This document shows, piece after piece, positions 49,319 to 57,292 of a stretch of DNA of 64,000 bases. Location: assembly GCA_021793575.1 (NCBI GenBank), contig JAJYSM010000006.1, positions 17,041-81,040 of the forward strand, written 5' to 3'. How positions within the stretch are numbered: the first letter of the stretch is position 1; each line of letters opens with the position of its first letter. The notes beneath the pieces were generated by a model. That model made no database searches. It was not told the origin of the DNA and worked only from the letters and a program-made list of their open reading frames with translations. The position numbers and the translations under genes were made by a program. This DNA is from Pseudomonadota bacterium (GTDB lineage: Bacteria; Pseudomonadota; Gammaproteobacteria; Xanthomonadales; Rhodanobacteraceae).

Positions 49319-49620
49319 GGTGGAAGCTCCTTTGCTTGATTGCAGCCAAGCGAAATTCTGCAGCCAGGCCGGGCGTCAGCAGTGTGCATCACAAGCGCCA
49401 ACCCCCGCACATCAGGCCAAACCGGGAGTAGCCGCTTGCAGATGGCCTGACCTGAATCGAACAGGTCCATAAATACGGGAGGCTCAAGTCGTCAGCGCGT
49501 GGCAACCCAATATGTCCCGCCTACCCCCCGGCAGACGCTGCTGGCCCACCGTTGGCGCTCTGCTTGACCCACGGGTTGAGCAGCACTGCTGGCGTGAACA
49601 TGGCTGCTATGCTCTATCGC
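49319..49620. other. Intergenic region upstream of second TA pair
   Basis: About 300 bp with no supported ORF. It should hold divergent promoters for the VOC gene (minus) and the addiction module (plus), but no clear -35/-10 or inverted repeat is recognised. Confidence 0.4.
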
Positions 49621-49845
49621 ATGAACACCCGAGTTGACCATGTGCTTGAAGACGCTCTTCGGCTTTCCGCCGAGGAGCGATCCGCGGTCGCGGCTGCGCT
49701 CATAGACAGCCTTGAGGCTGGCGATGAAGGTTCGATCGCCGAGGCATGGCGTACGGAGCTGTTGCGCCGACGAGCAGAGCTTCGCGCCAAGGCAGCGCAC
49801 CCCGCTCCATGGTCCGACGTTCGCGCGCGCATCAGCGCGATGTGA
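49621..49845 (+). CDS. Addiction-module antitoxin (PF09720-like)
   Basis: 74 residues from ATG 49621; ATG 49600 and 49609 are possible earlier starts. The sequence MNTRVDHVLEDALRLSAEERSAVAAALIDSLEAGDE followed by AWRTELLRRRAELRAKAA is the pattern of the short unstable antitoxins annotated as addiction module or Unstab_antitox proteins, which pair with RelE/ParE toxins. Overlap with the toxin by GTGA, the same junction as in the VapBC pair, supports coupled translation. Confidence 0.8.
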   Translation: MNTRVDHVLEDALRLSAEERSAVAAALIDSLEAGDEGSIAEAWRTELLRRRAELRAKAAHPAPWSDVRARISAM

Positions 49846-50141
49846 CTCGATTCACTGTCGAGGTTTTGCCCGAAGCCGAGCGGGAGTTTCGAGAGGCCTT
49901 CCGTTGGTACGTCGAGCGCAGTCCGATAGCTGCGGCTGCTTTCCGCTCCCAGGTGCTTGAAGCGGTTGACGGCCTGGTTGAGAGTGCCGGTATGTGGCCT
50001 GCGAACGACGACGGGTTTCACTTTTGCGTTCTCGACCGGTTTCCGTACACCGTCTGGTATGACGCGCACGAACAGTTGGTCACGGTCATCGCCATTGCTC
50101 ACCAGCATCGACGTCCGGACTACTGGAAGACGCGCAGCTGA
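49842..50141 (+). CDS. RelE/ParE-family toxin
   Basis: 99 residues from GTG 49842; the track start at 49746 lies inside the antitoxin gene in a different frame. The fold signature is FTVEVLPEAEREFREAFRWYVERSP, then AFRSQVLEAVDGLVE, FHFCVLDRFPYTVWYDAHEQLVTVIAIAHQHRRPDYWK, typical of plasmid-stabilisation (RelE/ParE) toxins, including the conserved Arg-Phe-Pro-Tyr strand and the C-terminal HQHRRPDYW. Targets of the family are gyrase or ribosome-bound mRNA; which applies is not visible. Confidence 0.88.
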   Translation: MTRFTVEVLPEAEREFREAFRWYVERSPIAAAAFRSQVLEAVDGLVESAGMWPANDDGFHFCVLDRFPYTVWYDAHEQLVTVIAIAHQHRRPDYWKTRS

Positions 50142-50376
50142 CCGAATGTGGCGTATCTGCTCCGCCTGACGCCCGCGGTAATCCGGTCTCCGCTGGCGCC
50201 GGGAAGGTTGGCCTGGCGAAGGTTACAGCCGATATGACGCCGACCACGCTGCCGTCCCACATCGCGCAATGCTGCCGGCCGACGGACTGCCGTGCATTTC
50301 GCGTCGACAGCGTCGCAGCTTTACGGAAGAAGGACGCGCCGAGCCCAGCGCGCGCAGCCGGCGCCGCAAACCGCCT

Positions 50377-52326
50377 TCAGTGAAACTGATCGCTCGCCGG
50401 CACCCAGGAACTGGATGACGCGGCGGCGGGATGGGCCAGCTTTACCGGCAGCGTGACGGTTTCGCAGCCGGGCGGCGGCGGTGCGCCGGCGACGTGGGCG
50501 GTGGCGCACAGGGCGCTGTTGTCGAGCCGGATCGGCGCGGGCGCGCTGGCCGCGCTTGTCGGCGTCGGTGGCGCCACCGGGTTGGCCGGCGCCATGTGCA
50601 GGCGGTCGTAGACCTTGTCGGCGACCGGCACCGGCGGTGGATCGGGATTGCGGCAGCCGAACAGCGCGATCGGCAGCAGCGGATGCAGCGAGCACTCCAC
50701 GCGCACGCCGCGCGGCAGGTGGAAGGTGTGCGATACGGTGGTTTTTTCCACCGCGCGGCGCAGCGCGGTGTCGATCGAGCTTTCGCCTTCCGGCGTCCAG
50801 TCCTTGTCGAAGCGGGTGGGTCGGTAGCCGATGTTCGGACTGCCGTGATTCATGATCTGGGTATCGCCGCGCGGCATCAGCTCGACGTAGCCGCCGAGCG
50901 CGCCCTGCTTCTGGCCCTGCGGCGCGCCGGGCTGGTTGCCGCCGATCTGCCCGCCCGCTGCGCTGGCCACGCCGCGGCCCGGCTCGCTGCTCTGCGCGGT
51001 TTTCTGCCCGGCGCTCACAGTGCTTTGCGGCGCGGCGGGCGCACCGGCCGGCGTACCCAGGATGGCACTGTCGCTGCCCTGCGGCGTGGCGTCGGGGGCG
51101 GTGCTGATATCCGGCGCCATGGCCGCGACCTTCGTGACAGCCGCCGTGGTTGCCGCAGGGGCCGCGGCGGGGGCAGACGCCGGTGCGATGGGGGTGCTGG
51201 CCGGCAGCGGCGGCGCGGCGGCAGTCGTGGGCGCGGGCACGCTCGGCGACGCGGGGGCCGGCACCGGCTGGATGCTGGCGGGCGGCGTGCGGGTGGCGAT
51301 AGTCAGCGCGGGCAGCGGCGGTTGCAGCTGCGGCCGCGCGGCGGGCGTCGGCGGCAGCGCCTCGGGTTGCGCCGCGGCCACGCTGATCGCCGGCGCCTGC
51401 AGCTGCGGCCGCACGCGCGGAACCGGCGGCGCAGGTTGGCTGAGCTCGGCCTGCAGGTTGATCGCGGGGGCCGGCTGCGCCGGCAGGGCGATCGGCTGCA
51501 GCTCGGGCACCGGCGGCGCGGCCGGGGTCACCAGCGGTGCCGGCCTGATGCTGGCCAGGGCGGGGGTGCGGGGCGTGGGCAGGTTCAGCGCGATGCTGGG
51601 CGCGGCGATCGGCGGCGCGGCCTGCGGCGGCAGCTCGGGCAAGGCCAGCGAGGGCGGCGGCGGCAACGCACGGTTGCCTTCGAGCTGCGGCGCGCGCACC
51701 CGCTCGGGCTGAAACTTCGGTGGTAGCGGCACCGGCAGCGGCGGCATCGGCAGGTTCACCTGCGGCGGCGTGCCCGCCAGCGGAATCGGTTGCAGCTGCG
51801 GGATGGGCGCGGGCTGCGGCAAGGTGGCCGGTGGCGTGGTGGCGGCGACCGGCGGCGATACCCGCGCGGCCGGCAGCGCCGGCGGCACCACCGACGGCAT
51901 GCTGCGGGCCGGCTTCGGCGCCACGGGGGCGGTTAGCACGGGCGCCCGGCTGGCCGCGGCCAGCGCACCGACATGGCCCTGGTGACGCGGTCCGCGCACT
52001 TTCGGCGGCGTACCGCGCACCGGCGGCGGGGGCGGCAGCTCGGGGGTCTCGATCAGCCGCACCTGCATGTACTGCTGTTTCGATGGAGGCGGCAGCGTGG
52101 GCTGGTAGGCCGGACCCAGCACGAAGCCGAACAGGAACAACAGATGCACCAGCAGCGCGCCGAGCATCGCGAACAGCCGCAGGCCGCGCTCGCGCGGCCG
52201 CGGGCGGGTGCGCCGGTGATACACCCTGGCCCGCGTGGCGGCCGCCAGCGGCGAGTCCAGCATCACCCGCGCCGGATTGCGGGCGGGTGAGCCGGGGGCG
52301 GCGGAATCCGTGGGCGGTGCGGCCAT
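50377..52326 (-). CDS. Proline-rich envelope protein, paralogue 1 (unknown function)
   Basis: 649 residues from ATG 52326. A short Arg-rich cytoplasmic tail (LAAATRARVYHRRTRPRPRERGLRL) and a single membrane helix (FAMLGALLVHLLFLFGFVLG) are followed by about 400 residues of Pro/Ala/Gln-rich repeats, a layout like TonB. The C-terminal domain of ~190 residues carries RGDTQIMNHGSPNIGYRPTRF, TALRRAVEKTTVSHTFHLPRGVRVEC, FGCRNPDPPP and RLHMAPANP. It shares these with the next gene on the same strand. A periplasmic-spanning role is inferred from layout only; no partner ExbB/D genes are present. Confidence 0.8.
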   Translation of the reverse strand: MAAPPTDSAAPGSPARNPARVMLDSPLAAATRARVYHRRTRPRPRERGLRLFAMLGALLVHLLFLFGFVLGPAYQPTLPPPSKQQYMQVRLIETPELPPPPPVRGTPPKVRGPRHQGHVGALAAASRAPVLTAPVAPKPARSMPSVVPPALPAARVSPPVAATTPPATLPQPAPIPQLQPIPLAGTPPQVNLPMPPLPVPLPPKFQPERVRAPQLEGNRALPPPPSLALPELPPQAAPPIAAPSIALNLPTPRTPALASIRPAPLVTPAAPPVPELQPIALPAQPAPAINLQAELSQPAPPVPRVRPQLQAPAISVAAAQPEALPPTPAARPQLQPPLPALTIATRTPPASIQPVPAPASPSVPAPTTAAAPPLPASTPIAPASAPAAAPAATTAAVTKVAAMAPDISTAPDATPQGSDSAILGTPAGAPAAPQSTVSAGQKTAQSSEPGRGVASAAGGQIGGNQPGAPQGQKQGALGGYVELMPRGDTQIMNHGSPNIGYRPTRFDKDWTPEGESSIDTALRRAVEKTTVSHTFHLPRGVRVECSLHPLLPIALFGCRNPDPPPVPVADKVYDRLHMAPANPVAPPTPTSAASAPAPIRLDNSALCATAHVAGAPPPPGCETVTLPVKLAHPAAASSSSWVPASDQFH

Positions 52327-52398
52327 GGCGCCAGTGTAGCGGGCGTTTCCGGGGCGCCATGCGGCCCTTGGGACACGGCCCGCAAGGAGTGTTGATTC

Positions 52399-52450
52399 CC
52401 GTCCTTCGACTGCGCTTCGCTACGCTCAGGACGAACGGGGGAGATAACGC
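52399..52450. repeat. GTCCTTCGACTGCGCTTCGCTACGCTCAGGAC element, copy A
   Basis: Hairpin-forming element, GTCCT...AGGAC with an inner GCG...CGC, followed by GAACGGGGGAGATAACGC. Nearly identical to copy B at 53686-53736; degenerate inverted copies lie at 57187-57268. Confidence 0.8.
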
Positions 52451-52473
52451 GCCTCGCTGTCGGAGCGGCAGGG

Positions 52474-53268
52474 TCAGGGCTGGCCGGTGGCGGCCGGATG
52501 CCGGCGCAGCTGCGCGTCGACCGCGCGATCCGGCGTATCCACCGGGCAGCCCCAGGCCAGTGGCTGGTTGGCGCGGTACATCGCGATGCAGGCCGCCACG
52601 CTGGGCGGCGGCGCGGCGTGCGGGTCGACCGCCAGCGGCTTGGCCGGCGCCATGCTGAGGCGCTCGTCGCCGTCCTTCTTCGACGGCGGTGCGGGCGGGT
52701 TGATGCAGTTGGGGATCGGCACGCCCAGCAGCGTGGTGCACTTCAGGTGCACACCGCGGGGCAAGTTAATGTCGGTGGATTTCACCACCGCCTGGACCAC
52801 ATGCCGCAGCACCGCGCCGCCCAGGGTCTCGCCGGGCGGCGGAAAATACTGCTCGAAGCGGGTGGCCTTGTAGGGCAGCGGGCTGGTGTGCTGCATGATC
52901 CGGGTATCGCCCGCGGGCATCCGCTGCACGTAGCCGGGCAGCGCGGTGCTGGCGGCGGCCGCGGGCAGGCGCGGCAGGCCGTCGCGATCGTACAGTTGCG
53001 GCACGGCGGCCGGTGCCGGGGCGGGCAGCTGCAGGGTCATCGCATCCTTGGCCAGCGGCACCGGCCGTCTCAGGATCACCCGCGGCGGGGCGGCCGGCGG
53101 CGGCAGTGCGGGCAGCGGCGGTGGTGGCTTGGCCGCCTGCGGTGCACTGGCGATGAAGCGCACCTGCAGCACGTCGTGCTGTCGCTGCGGCGATGCCGCC
53201 GCAGCGACCGGCGGACGCATCTCGTGCCAGATCGCCAGCATGAACAGCGCATGCAGCAGCAGCGCCAC
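52474..53268 (-). CDS. Proline-rich envelope protein, paralogue 2; start unresolved
   Basis: 264 residues from GTG 53268, but that start cuts into the membrane helix (VALLLHALFMLAIWHE). The open frame upstream reads GLLPLDASTRARLQQWRQRGAPPERRL, matching the Arg-rich tail of paralogue 1, so translation should begin further upstream. No ATG, GTG or TTG is found there in frame for over 250 bp. The C-terminal half matches paralogue 1: AGDTRIMQHTSPLPYKATRF, LPRGVHLKCTTLLG, PNCINPPAPP, RLSMAPAKP. The Pro-rich linker is much shorter. Same strand and ~150 bp downstream-to-upstream spacing suggest tandem duplication. A noncanonical start or old frameshift is possible. Confidence 0.7.
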   Translation of the reverse strand: MALLLHALFMLAIWHEMRPPVAAAASPQRQHDVLQVRFIASAPQAAKPPPPLPALPPPAAPPRVILRRPVPLAKDAMTLQLPAPAPAAVPQLYDRDGLPRLPAAAASTALPGYVQRMPAGDTRIMQHTSPLPYKATRFEQYFPPPGETLGGAVLRHVVQAVVKSTDINLPRGVHLKCTTLLGVPIPNCINPPAPPSKKDGDERLSMAPAKPLAVDPHAAPPPSVAACIAMYRANQPLAWGCPVDTPDRAVDAQLRRHPAATGQP

Positions 53269-53864
53269 CGCCAGCGCCAGCCCCGGCAGCCGACGCTCGG
53301 GCGGCGCGCCGCGCTGGCGCCACTGCTGCAGCCTGGCGCGGGTCGACGCATCCAGCGGCAGCAGCCCGCGCGCCGGCAGCTGCCGGGCAGGCGGGGTTCC
53401 GCGGTGAACTTCGACCAGCTGCGAATGAGCGATGACGATGCCTCGATGGTGGAATGCGTGCGGGCAGCTTGCCGCAGCGCGCTTGAACCCCGGGAGACTG
53501 CCCGCCCGGGCAGCTGCGGGGCGTGAACCCGCCCCCTGCAGACCATCGCGGCGCGGGGCGGTTCCCCGCAGTGCAACTTGACCCGGCCCGCCATCGGCTC
53601 AAGTCTGGGCGGGCGGCGCCCGGCGCCGCGCCGCCATGGCCGCCCTCGCCCGCTGCAGATCCAACACGTAAACAGTGTGAATACCTGTCCTTCGACTTCG
53701 CTTCGCTACGCTCAGGACGAACGGTGGAGGTCACGCTTTACGGGCCGGATCCATGGCGCACGAAGGACGACCATGACGGCCCGCCATCGTCAGCCGTCAA
53801 CGCACGGCCTCATGCGGCGCCGCTCGTGCCACGAGGCCTTGCCCCACCGAGGGAGGGTCGCATC
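53269..53864. other. Gap between divergent genes, with repeat copy B
   Basis: About 600 bp between the GTG of paralogue 2 and the EF-G-like gene. The first ~130 bp probably encode the true N-terminus of paralogue 2 (see that entry). The rest holds repeat copy B (53686-53736), and GGAGGG for the EF-G-like start. The track ORF 53523-53864 in frame with the EF-G gene has no family features. Confidence 0.5.
53686..53736. repeat. GTCCTTCGACTTCGCTTCGCTACGCTCAGGAC element, copy B
   Basis: Differs from copy A (52399) by a few bases in about 50, same orientation, 1.29 kb apart. The two copies bracket the paralogue 2 gene. Confidence 0.8.
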
Positions 53865-55919
53865 GTGTCGCATACCACGGAACATATCCGCACCGAAACC
53901 ATCCGCAACATCGCGCTCGCCGGTCACGCCGGCGTGGGCAAGACCACGCTGTTCGAGGCGCTGCTGCTGGCCGGCGGCGCGATTCAGGCGGCCGGTACGG
54001 TCGAACGCGGCAACACCGTGTCGGACACCGACAGCCAGGAAAAGGCGCGCGTGCATTCGATCGACAGCTGCATCGCGCATGTCGACCACGGCGGCTGCCA
54101 CCTCAACCTGATCGACACGGCCGGCTCCGCCGACTTCCGCGGCGCCACGCTGGCCGCGCTGGCCGCGGTGGAAACCGTGGCGGTGGTGGTGAACGCGATC
54201 AACGGCATCGAGCACGGCACCCGCCGCATGATGATGCACGCGAAGCAGCGCGGCCTGGCGCGCATGCTGGTGATCAACAAGATCGACTTCGACGGCTCCG
54301 ACCTGGCCGCGCTGGTCGACGCGCTGCGCGAGGAGTTCGGCAGCGAGTGCCTGCCGGTGAACCTGCCCGCCGGGCGCGGCAAGCGCGTGCTGGACTGCTT
54401 TTTCCACAGCGAGGGCGCCACCGATTTCTCCTCGCTGGCGCAGGCGCACCAGCGCATCCTCGACCAGGTGGTGGAGATCAACGAGGCAACCATGGGCGCC
54501 TACCTCGACAGTGGCGAAGCCGCGCTGACCGCGCAGCAGCTGCACGACGCGTTCGAGCAGTGCCTGCGCGAAGGTCATCTGGTGCCGATCTGCTTCGTCA
54601 GTGCGCGCACCGGCGCGGGCCTGCGCGAACTGCTGGAACTGGCCGCGCGGCTGCTGCCGAATCCGGCCGAGGGCAACCCGCCGCCGTTCGTGCGCGGCGA
54701 TGGCGAGCCGCTGCGGGTCAGCGCCGATCCGGCCAGCCACGTGATCGCCGACGTGTTCAAGATTGTCAACGATCCGTTCGTGGGCAAGCTCGGCGTGTTC
54801 CGCGTGTGGCAGGGCACGATCCGCCGCGACAGCCAGCTGCTGATCGACGACGGCCACAAGCCGTTCAAGGTCAGCCACCTGTTCCGGCTGCAGGGCAAGA
54901 CGCACGTGGCGATCGACGCGGTGACCGCCGGCGACATCGCCGCGGTGGCCAAGGTGGAGGAGATCCACTTCGACGCGGTGCTGCACGACTCGCACGACGA
55001 CGACCGCATCGCGCTGGCGCCGCTGGCGTTTCCCGCGCCGATGGTCGGGCTGGCGCTGGAAATCACCCACAAGGGCAACGAGCAGAAGCTGTCGCAGGCG
55101 CTGGCGCGGCTGGCCGAGGAGGACCCGTGCTTTCGCGTCGAGCACCACAAGGAACTCAACCAGACAGTGGTGCGCGGGCTCTCCGACCTGCACCTGAAAG
55201 TGATGCTGGAGCGCATGCGCGAACGCTACGGCGTCGAGGTCGGCACCCATCCACCGCGCATCGCCTATCGCGAAACCATCGCCGGCCACGCCGAGGGCCA
55301 CTACCGGCACAAGAAGCAGACCGGCGGCGCCGGCCAGTTCGGCGAAGTGTTTCTGCGCGTGGAGCCGCTGCAGCGCGGCGCCGGCTTCGAGTTTGTCGAT
55401 GCGGTGAAGGGCGGCGTGATCCCCGGCCAGTTCCTGCCGGCAATCGAGAAAGGCGTGCGCCAGGCGATGGGGCGCGGCGCCATCGCCGGCTACCCGCTGC
55501 AGGATCTGCGCGTCACCGTCTACGACGGCAAGCACCACGCGGTCGACTCGAAGGAGGTCGCCTTCGTCAGCGCCGGCAGCCGGGCCTTCAGCGACGCCGT
55601 CGGCAAGGCGCAGCCGGTGGTGCTGGAGCCGATCGTCAACCTGGAAGTGGTGATTCCCGAGCACCATGTGGGCGACGTCACCGGCGGCCTCGCCGGCAAG
55701 CGCGCGCGCATCCTGGGTACCGACAGCCAGCGCGGCGGCGAGCTGGTGATCAAGGCGCAGGCGCCGCTGGGCGAGCTGACCGACTACTCCACCGAGCTGA
55801 AGTCGATGACCGGCGGCCGCGGCCGCTACAGCCTCGACCTCAGCCACTACGAGCCGGTGCCGGCGTCGCTGCAGAAGCAGCTGCGCGAGGCGTGGAAGCC
55901 ACGGATGGAGGAAGATTGA
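53865..55919 (+). CDS. EF-G paralogue (FusA2-like translational GTPase)
   Basis: 684 residues from GTG 53865, with GGAGGG 8 bp upstream; the track start at 53523 is read-through. GTPase domain: G1 AGHAGVGKTT, G4 NKID, and domains II to V recognisable (KIVNDPFVGKLGVFRVWQGT, SDLHLKVMLERM, KKQTGGAGQFGEVFLRVEP, NLEVVIPEHHVGDVTGGLAGKR). Switch II reads DTAGSADF where EF-G has DTPGHVDF, so the catalytic His is Ser88. This is the type of change seen in EF-G2 paralogues, some of which bind GTP but lack ribosome-stimulated GTPase. Role unknown; probably not the housekeeping EF-G. Confidence 0.9.
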   Translation: MSHTTEHIRTETIRNIALAGHAGVGKTTLFEALLLAGGAIQAAGTVERGNTVSDTDSQEKARVHSIDSCIAHVDHGGCHLNLIDTAGSADFRGATLAALAAVETVAVVVNAINGIEHGTRRMMMHAKQRGLARMLVINKIDFDGSDLAALVDALREEFGSECLPVNLPAGRGKRVLDCFFHSEGATDFSSLAQAHQRILDQVVEINEATMGAYLDSGEAALTAQQLHDAFEQCLREGHLVPICFVSARTGAGLRELLELAARLLPNPAEGNPPPFVRGDGEPLRVSADPASHVIADVFKIVNDPFVGKLGVFRVWQGTIRRDSQLLIDDGHKPFKVSHLFRLQGKTHVAIDAVTAGDIAAVAKVEEIHFDAVLHDSHDDDRIALAPLAFPAPMVGLALEITHKGNEQKLSQALARLAEEDPCFRVEHHKELNQTVVRGLSDLHLKVMLERMRERYGVEVGTHPPRIAYRETIAGHAEGHYRHKKQTGGAGQFGEVFLRVEPLQRGAGFEFVDAVKGGVIPGQFLPAIEKGVRQAMGRGAIAGYPLQDLRVTVYDGKHHAVDSKEVAFVSAGSRAFSDAVGKAQPVVLEPIVNLEVVIPEHHVGDVTGGLAGKRARILGTDSQRGGELVIKAQAPLGELTDYSTELKSMTGGRGRYSLDLSHYEPVPASLQKQLREAWKPRMEED

Positions 55920-55984
55920 GCCAGCCGCCGCCGGCACCCCCGGCGCATGCCGGGCACCTCATCAACCCGCCAGGAAACCTCACC

Positions 55985-56533
55985 ATGCATCTGCCCCGCC
56001 TGCTGGCCGTCGCCGGCATCCTGCTGCTCGCCGCCTGCAACTCCGATGCCGGCACTCGCGCCAGCGCGCCCGCCGGCGCGGTCACGGTGGTGGCGATGCA
56101 GCGCACCACCTGTTTCGGCCCCTGCCCCGCCTACCGCGTCACGCTGGCGGACGACGGCAAGATCACCTTTACCGGCATCGCGTTCGTGCAGACCAAAGGC
56201 ACGGTCAGCGCCCAGGCCACGCCGGCGCAGGTTGCCGCGATACGCCGCGCGATCGACGCCGCCGACCTGCGCAGCCTGCGCGATCACTACACCTCGCGCA
56301 GCGACGGCTGCGCGCCGATGATGACCGACATGAAAAGCGTGCTGATCACCATCGGCGCCGATGCCGCCGGGGGCAGCAAGACGGTGGACTACTCCTACGG
56401 CTGCCGGGGCGCGCTGGCCGATCAGGTGCGTCCGCGTATCGAGCAGCTGGCCGGCACCATCGACCAGCAGCTGGATACCGCGCGCTGGATCGGCAAACCC
56501 GCTCCGTTCAGGGTGCGCAAACCCACCCACTGA
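55985..56533 (+). CDS. DUF6438-like lipoprotein
   Basis: 182 residues from ATG 55985; the long track ORF merely reads through the EF-G-like gene in another frame. Lipoprotein signal LPRLLAVAGILLLAAC with lipobox LAAC. The mature protein has RTTCFGPCPAYRVTLADDGKITF, the CFGxCPxY hallmark of the DUF6438 group, and later Cys residues (DGCAP, SYGC) that could form disulfides. Function unknown; probably at the outer membrane or periplasm. It lies just downstream of the EF-G-like gene, likely as part of the same transcript. Confidence 0.8.
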   Translation: MHLPRLLAVAGILLLAACNSDAGTRASAPAGAVTVVAMQRTTCFGPCPAYRVTLADDGKITFTGIAFVQTKGTVSAQATPAQVAAIRRAIDAADLRSLRDHYTSRSDGCAPMMTDMKSVLITIGADAAGGSKTVDYSYGCRGALADQVRPRIEQLAGTIDQQLDTARWIGKPAPFRVRKPTH

Positions 56534-56626
56534 AAGGTTGACGACGGCGCGACCGCCTGATCCGCTGCCGCATTGCCGCTTCCCCGCTTGAACGGTCGCC
56601 CGCCCATGGGCGCAGGAGATACCGCC

Positions 56627-57136
56627 ATGAGCCGTGCCTTCGTCAAGGAACCGGACGGCGACAGCCCCGAGCCGCTGGCCGAGCTGCCGCTGAGCGATCA
56701 TCCGAACTACGTCACGCCGCGCGGCCTGGCGCAACTGCGCGCGCGATGGCAGGCGACGAGTGCGCGGCGAGACGCATTGAAGGCATCGGCCGACTCGATC
56801 GGCCGGCAGGACGAACTGGCGCTGCTGGAGCGCGAACTGCGCTGGCTGAACGCGCGGGTGCACAGCGCGATCGAAGTGGACCTGCTGGCGCAGCCGCAGG
56901 ACCGGGTCACGTTCGGCGCCAGCGTGACCGTGGCCAGCGCCGAAGGTGAGCAGCGCTACCGCATCGTCGGCGAGAACGAGGCCGCCGCCGAACAGCAGCG
57001 GGTGAGCTACCTGTCGCCGCTGGCGCGGGCGCTGCTGGGCGCGCACGTGGGCGACGAGGTGATCTGGCAGCGGCCGGCGGGCGATCTGGCGATCGAGGTC
57101 ATCGCCATCGACTATGCCGACGAAACTGGCGACTGA
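56627..57136 (+). CDS. GreA/GreB-family transcription factor
   Basis: 169 residues from ATG 56627, with AGGAGA at ideal spacing; the track start at 56573 lacks a site. N-terminal coiled-coil region NYVTPRGLAQLRARW through LLERELRWLNARVHSAIEV (acidic tip expected near the middle) followed by a C-terminal FKBP-like domain with VTFGASVTVASAEGEQRYRIVGENEA and SPLARALLGAHVGDEVIWQRP. Such proteins bind the RNA polymerase secondary channel; whether this one stimulates RNA cleavage like GreA/B or acts like Rnk is not certain. Confidence 0.88.
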   Translation: MSRAFVKEPDGDSPEPLAELPLSDHPNYVTPRGLAQLRARWQATSARRDALKASADSIGRQDELALLERELRWLNARVHSAIEVDLLAQPQDRVTFGASVTVASAEGEQRYRIVGENEAAAEQQRVSYLSPLARALLGAHVGDEVIWQRPAGDLAIEVIAIDYADETGD

Positions 57137-57186
57137 CCCTTTCCCGCTGGCAGAAGACCATCGCGCTTGTGGATCCGGCCCGTGGT

Positions 57187-57268
57187 GCGTTATCTCCACC
57201 GTTCGCCGAGAGCACAGCGGTGCGTTAGCTCCCCCCATTCGCCCTGAGCGCAGCAAAGTCGCAGGGCA
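57187..57268. repeat. Degenerate inverted copies of the GTCCTTCGAC element
   Basis: GCGTTATCTCCACCGTTCG (57187) matches the reverse complement of the end of copy A (CGAACGGGGGAGATAACGC). GCGTTAGCTCCCCCCATTCGCCCTGAGCGCAGCAAAGTCGCAGGGC (57222) is a second, longer but decayed inverted copy. Confidence 0.6.
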
Positions 57269-57292
57269 GATGTCCACCCGTGCAGGGCGTAT

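Noticed and set aside
53790-55937. 715-residue minus-strand ORF over the EF-G paralogue
   Set aside because: Antisense shadow; the plus strand carries all EF-G motifs.
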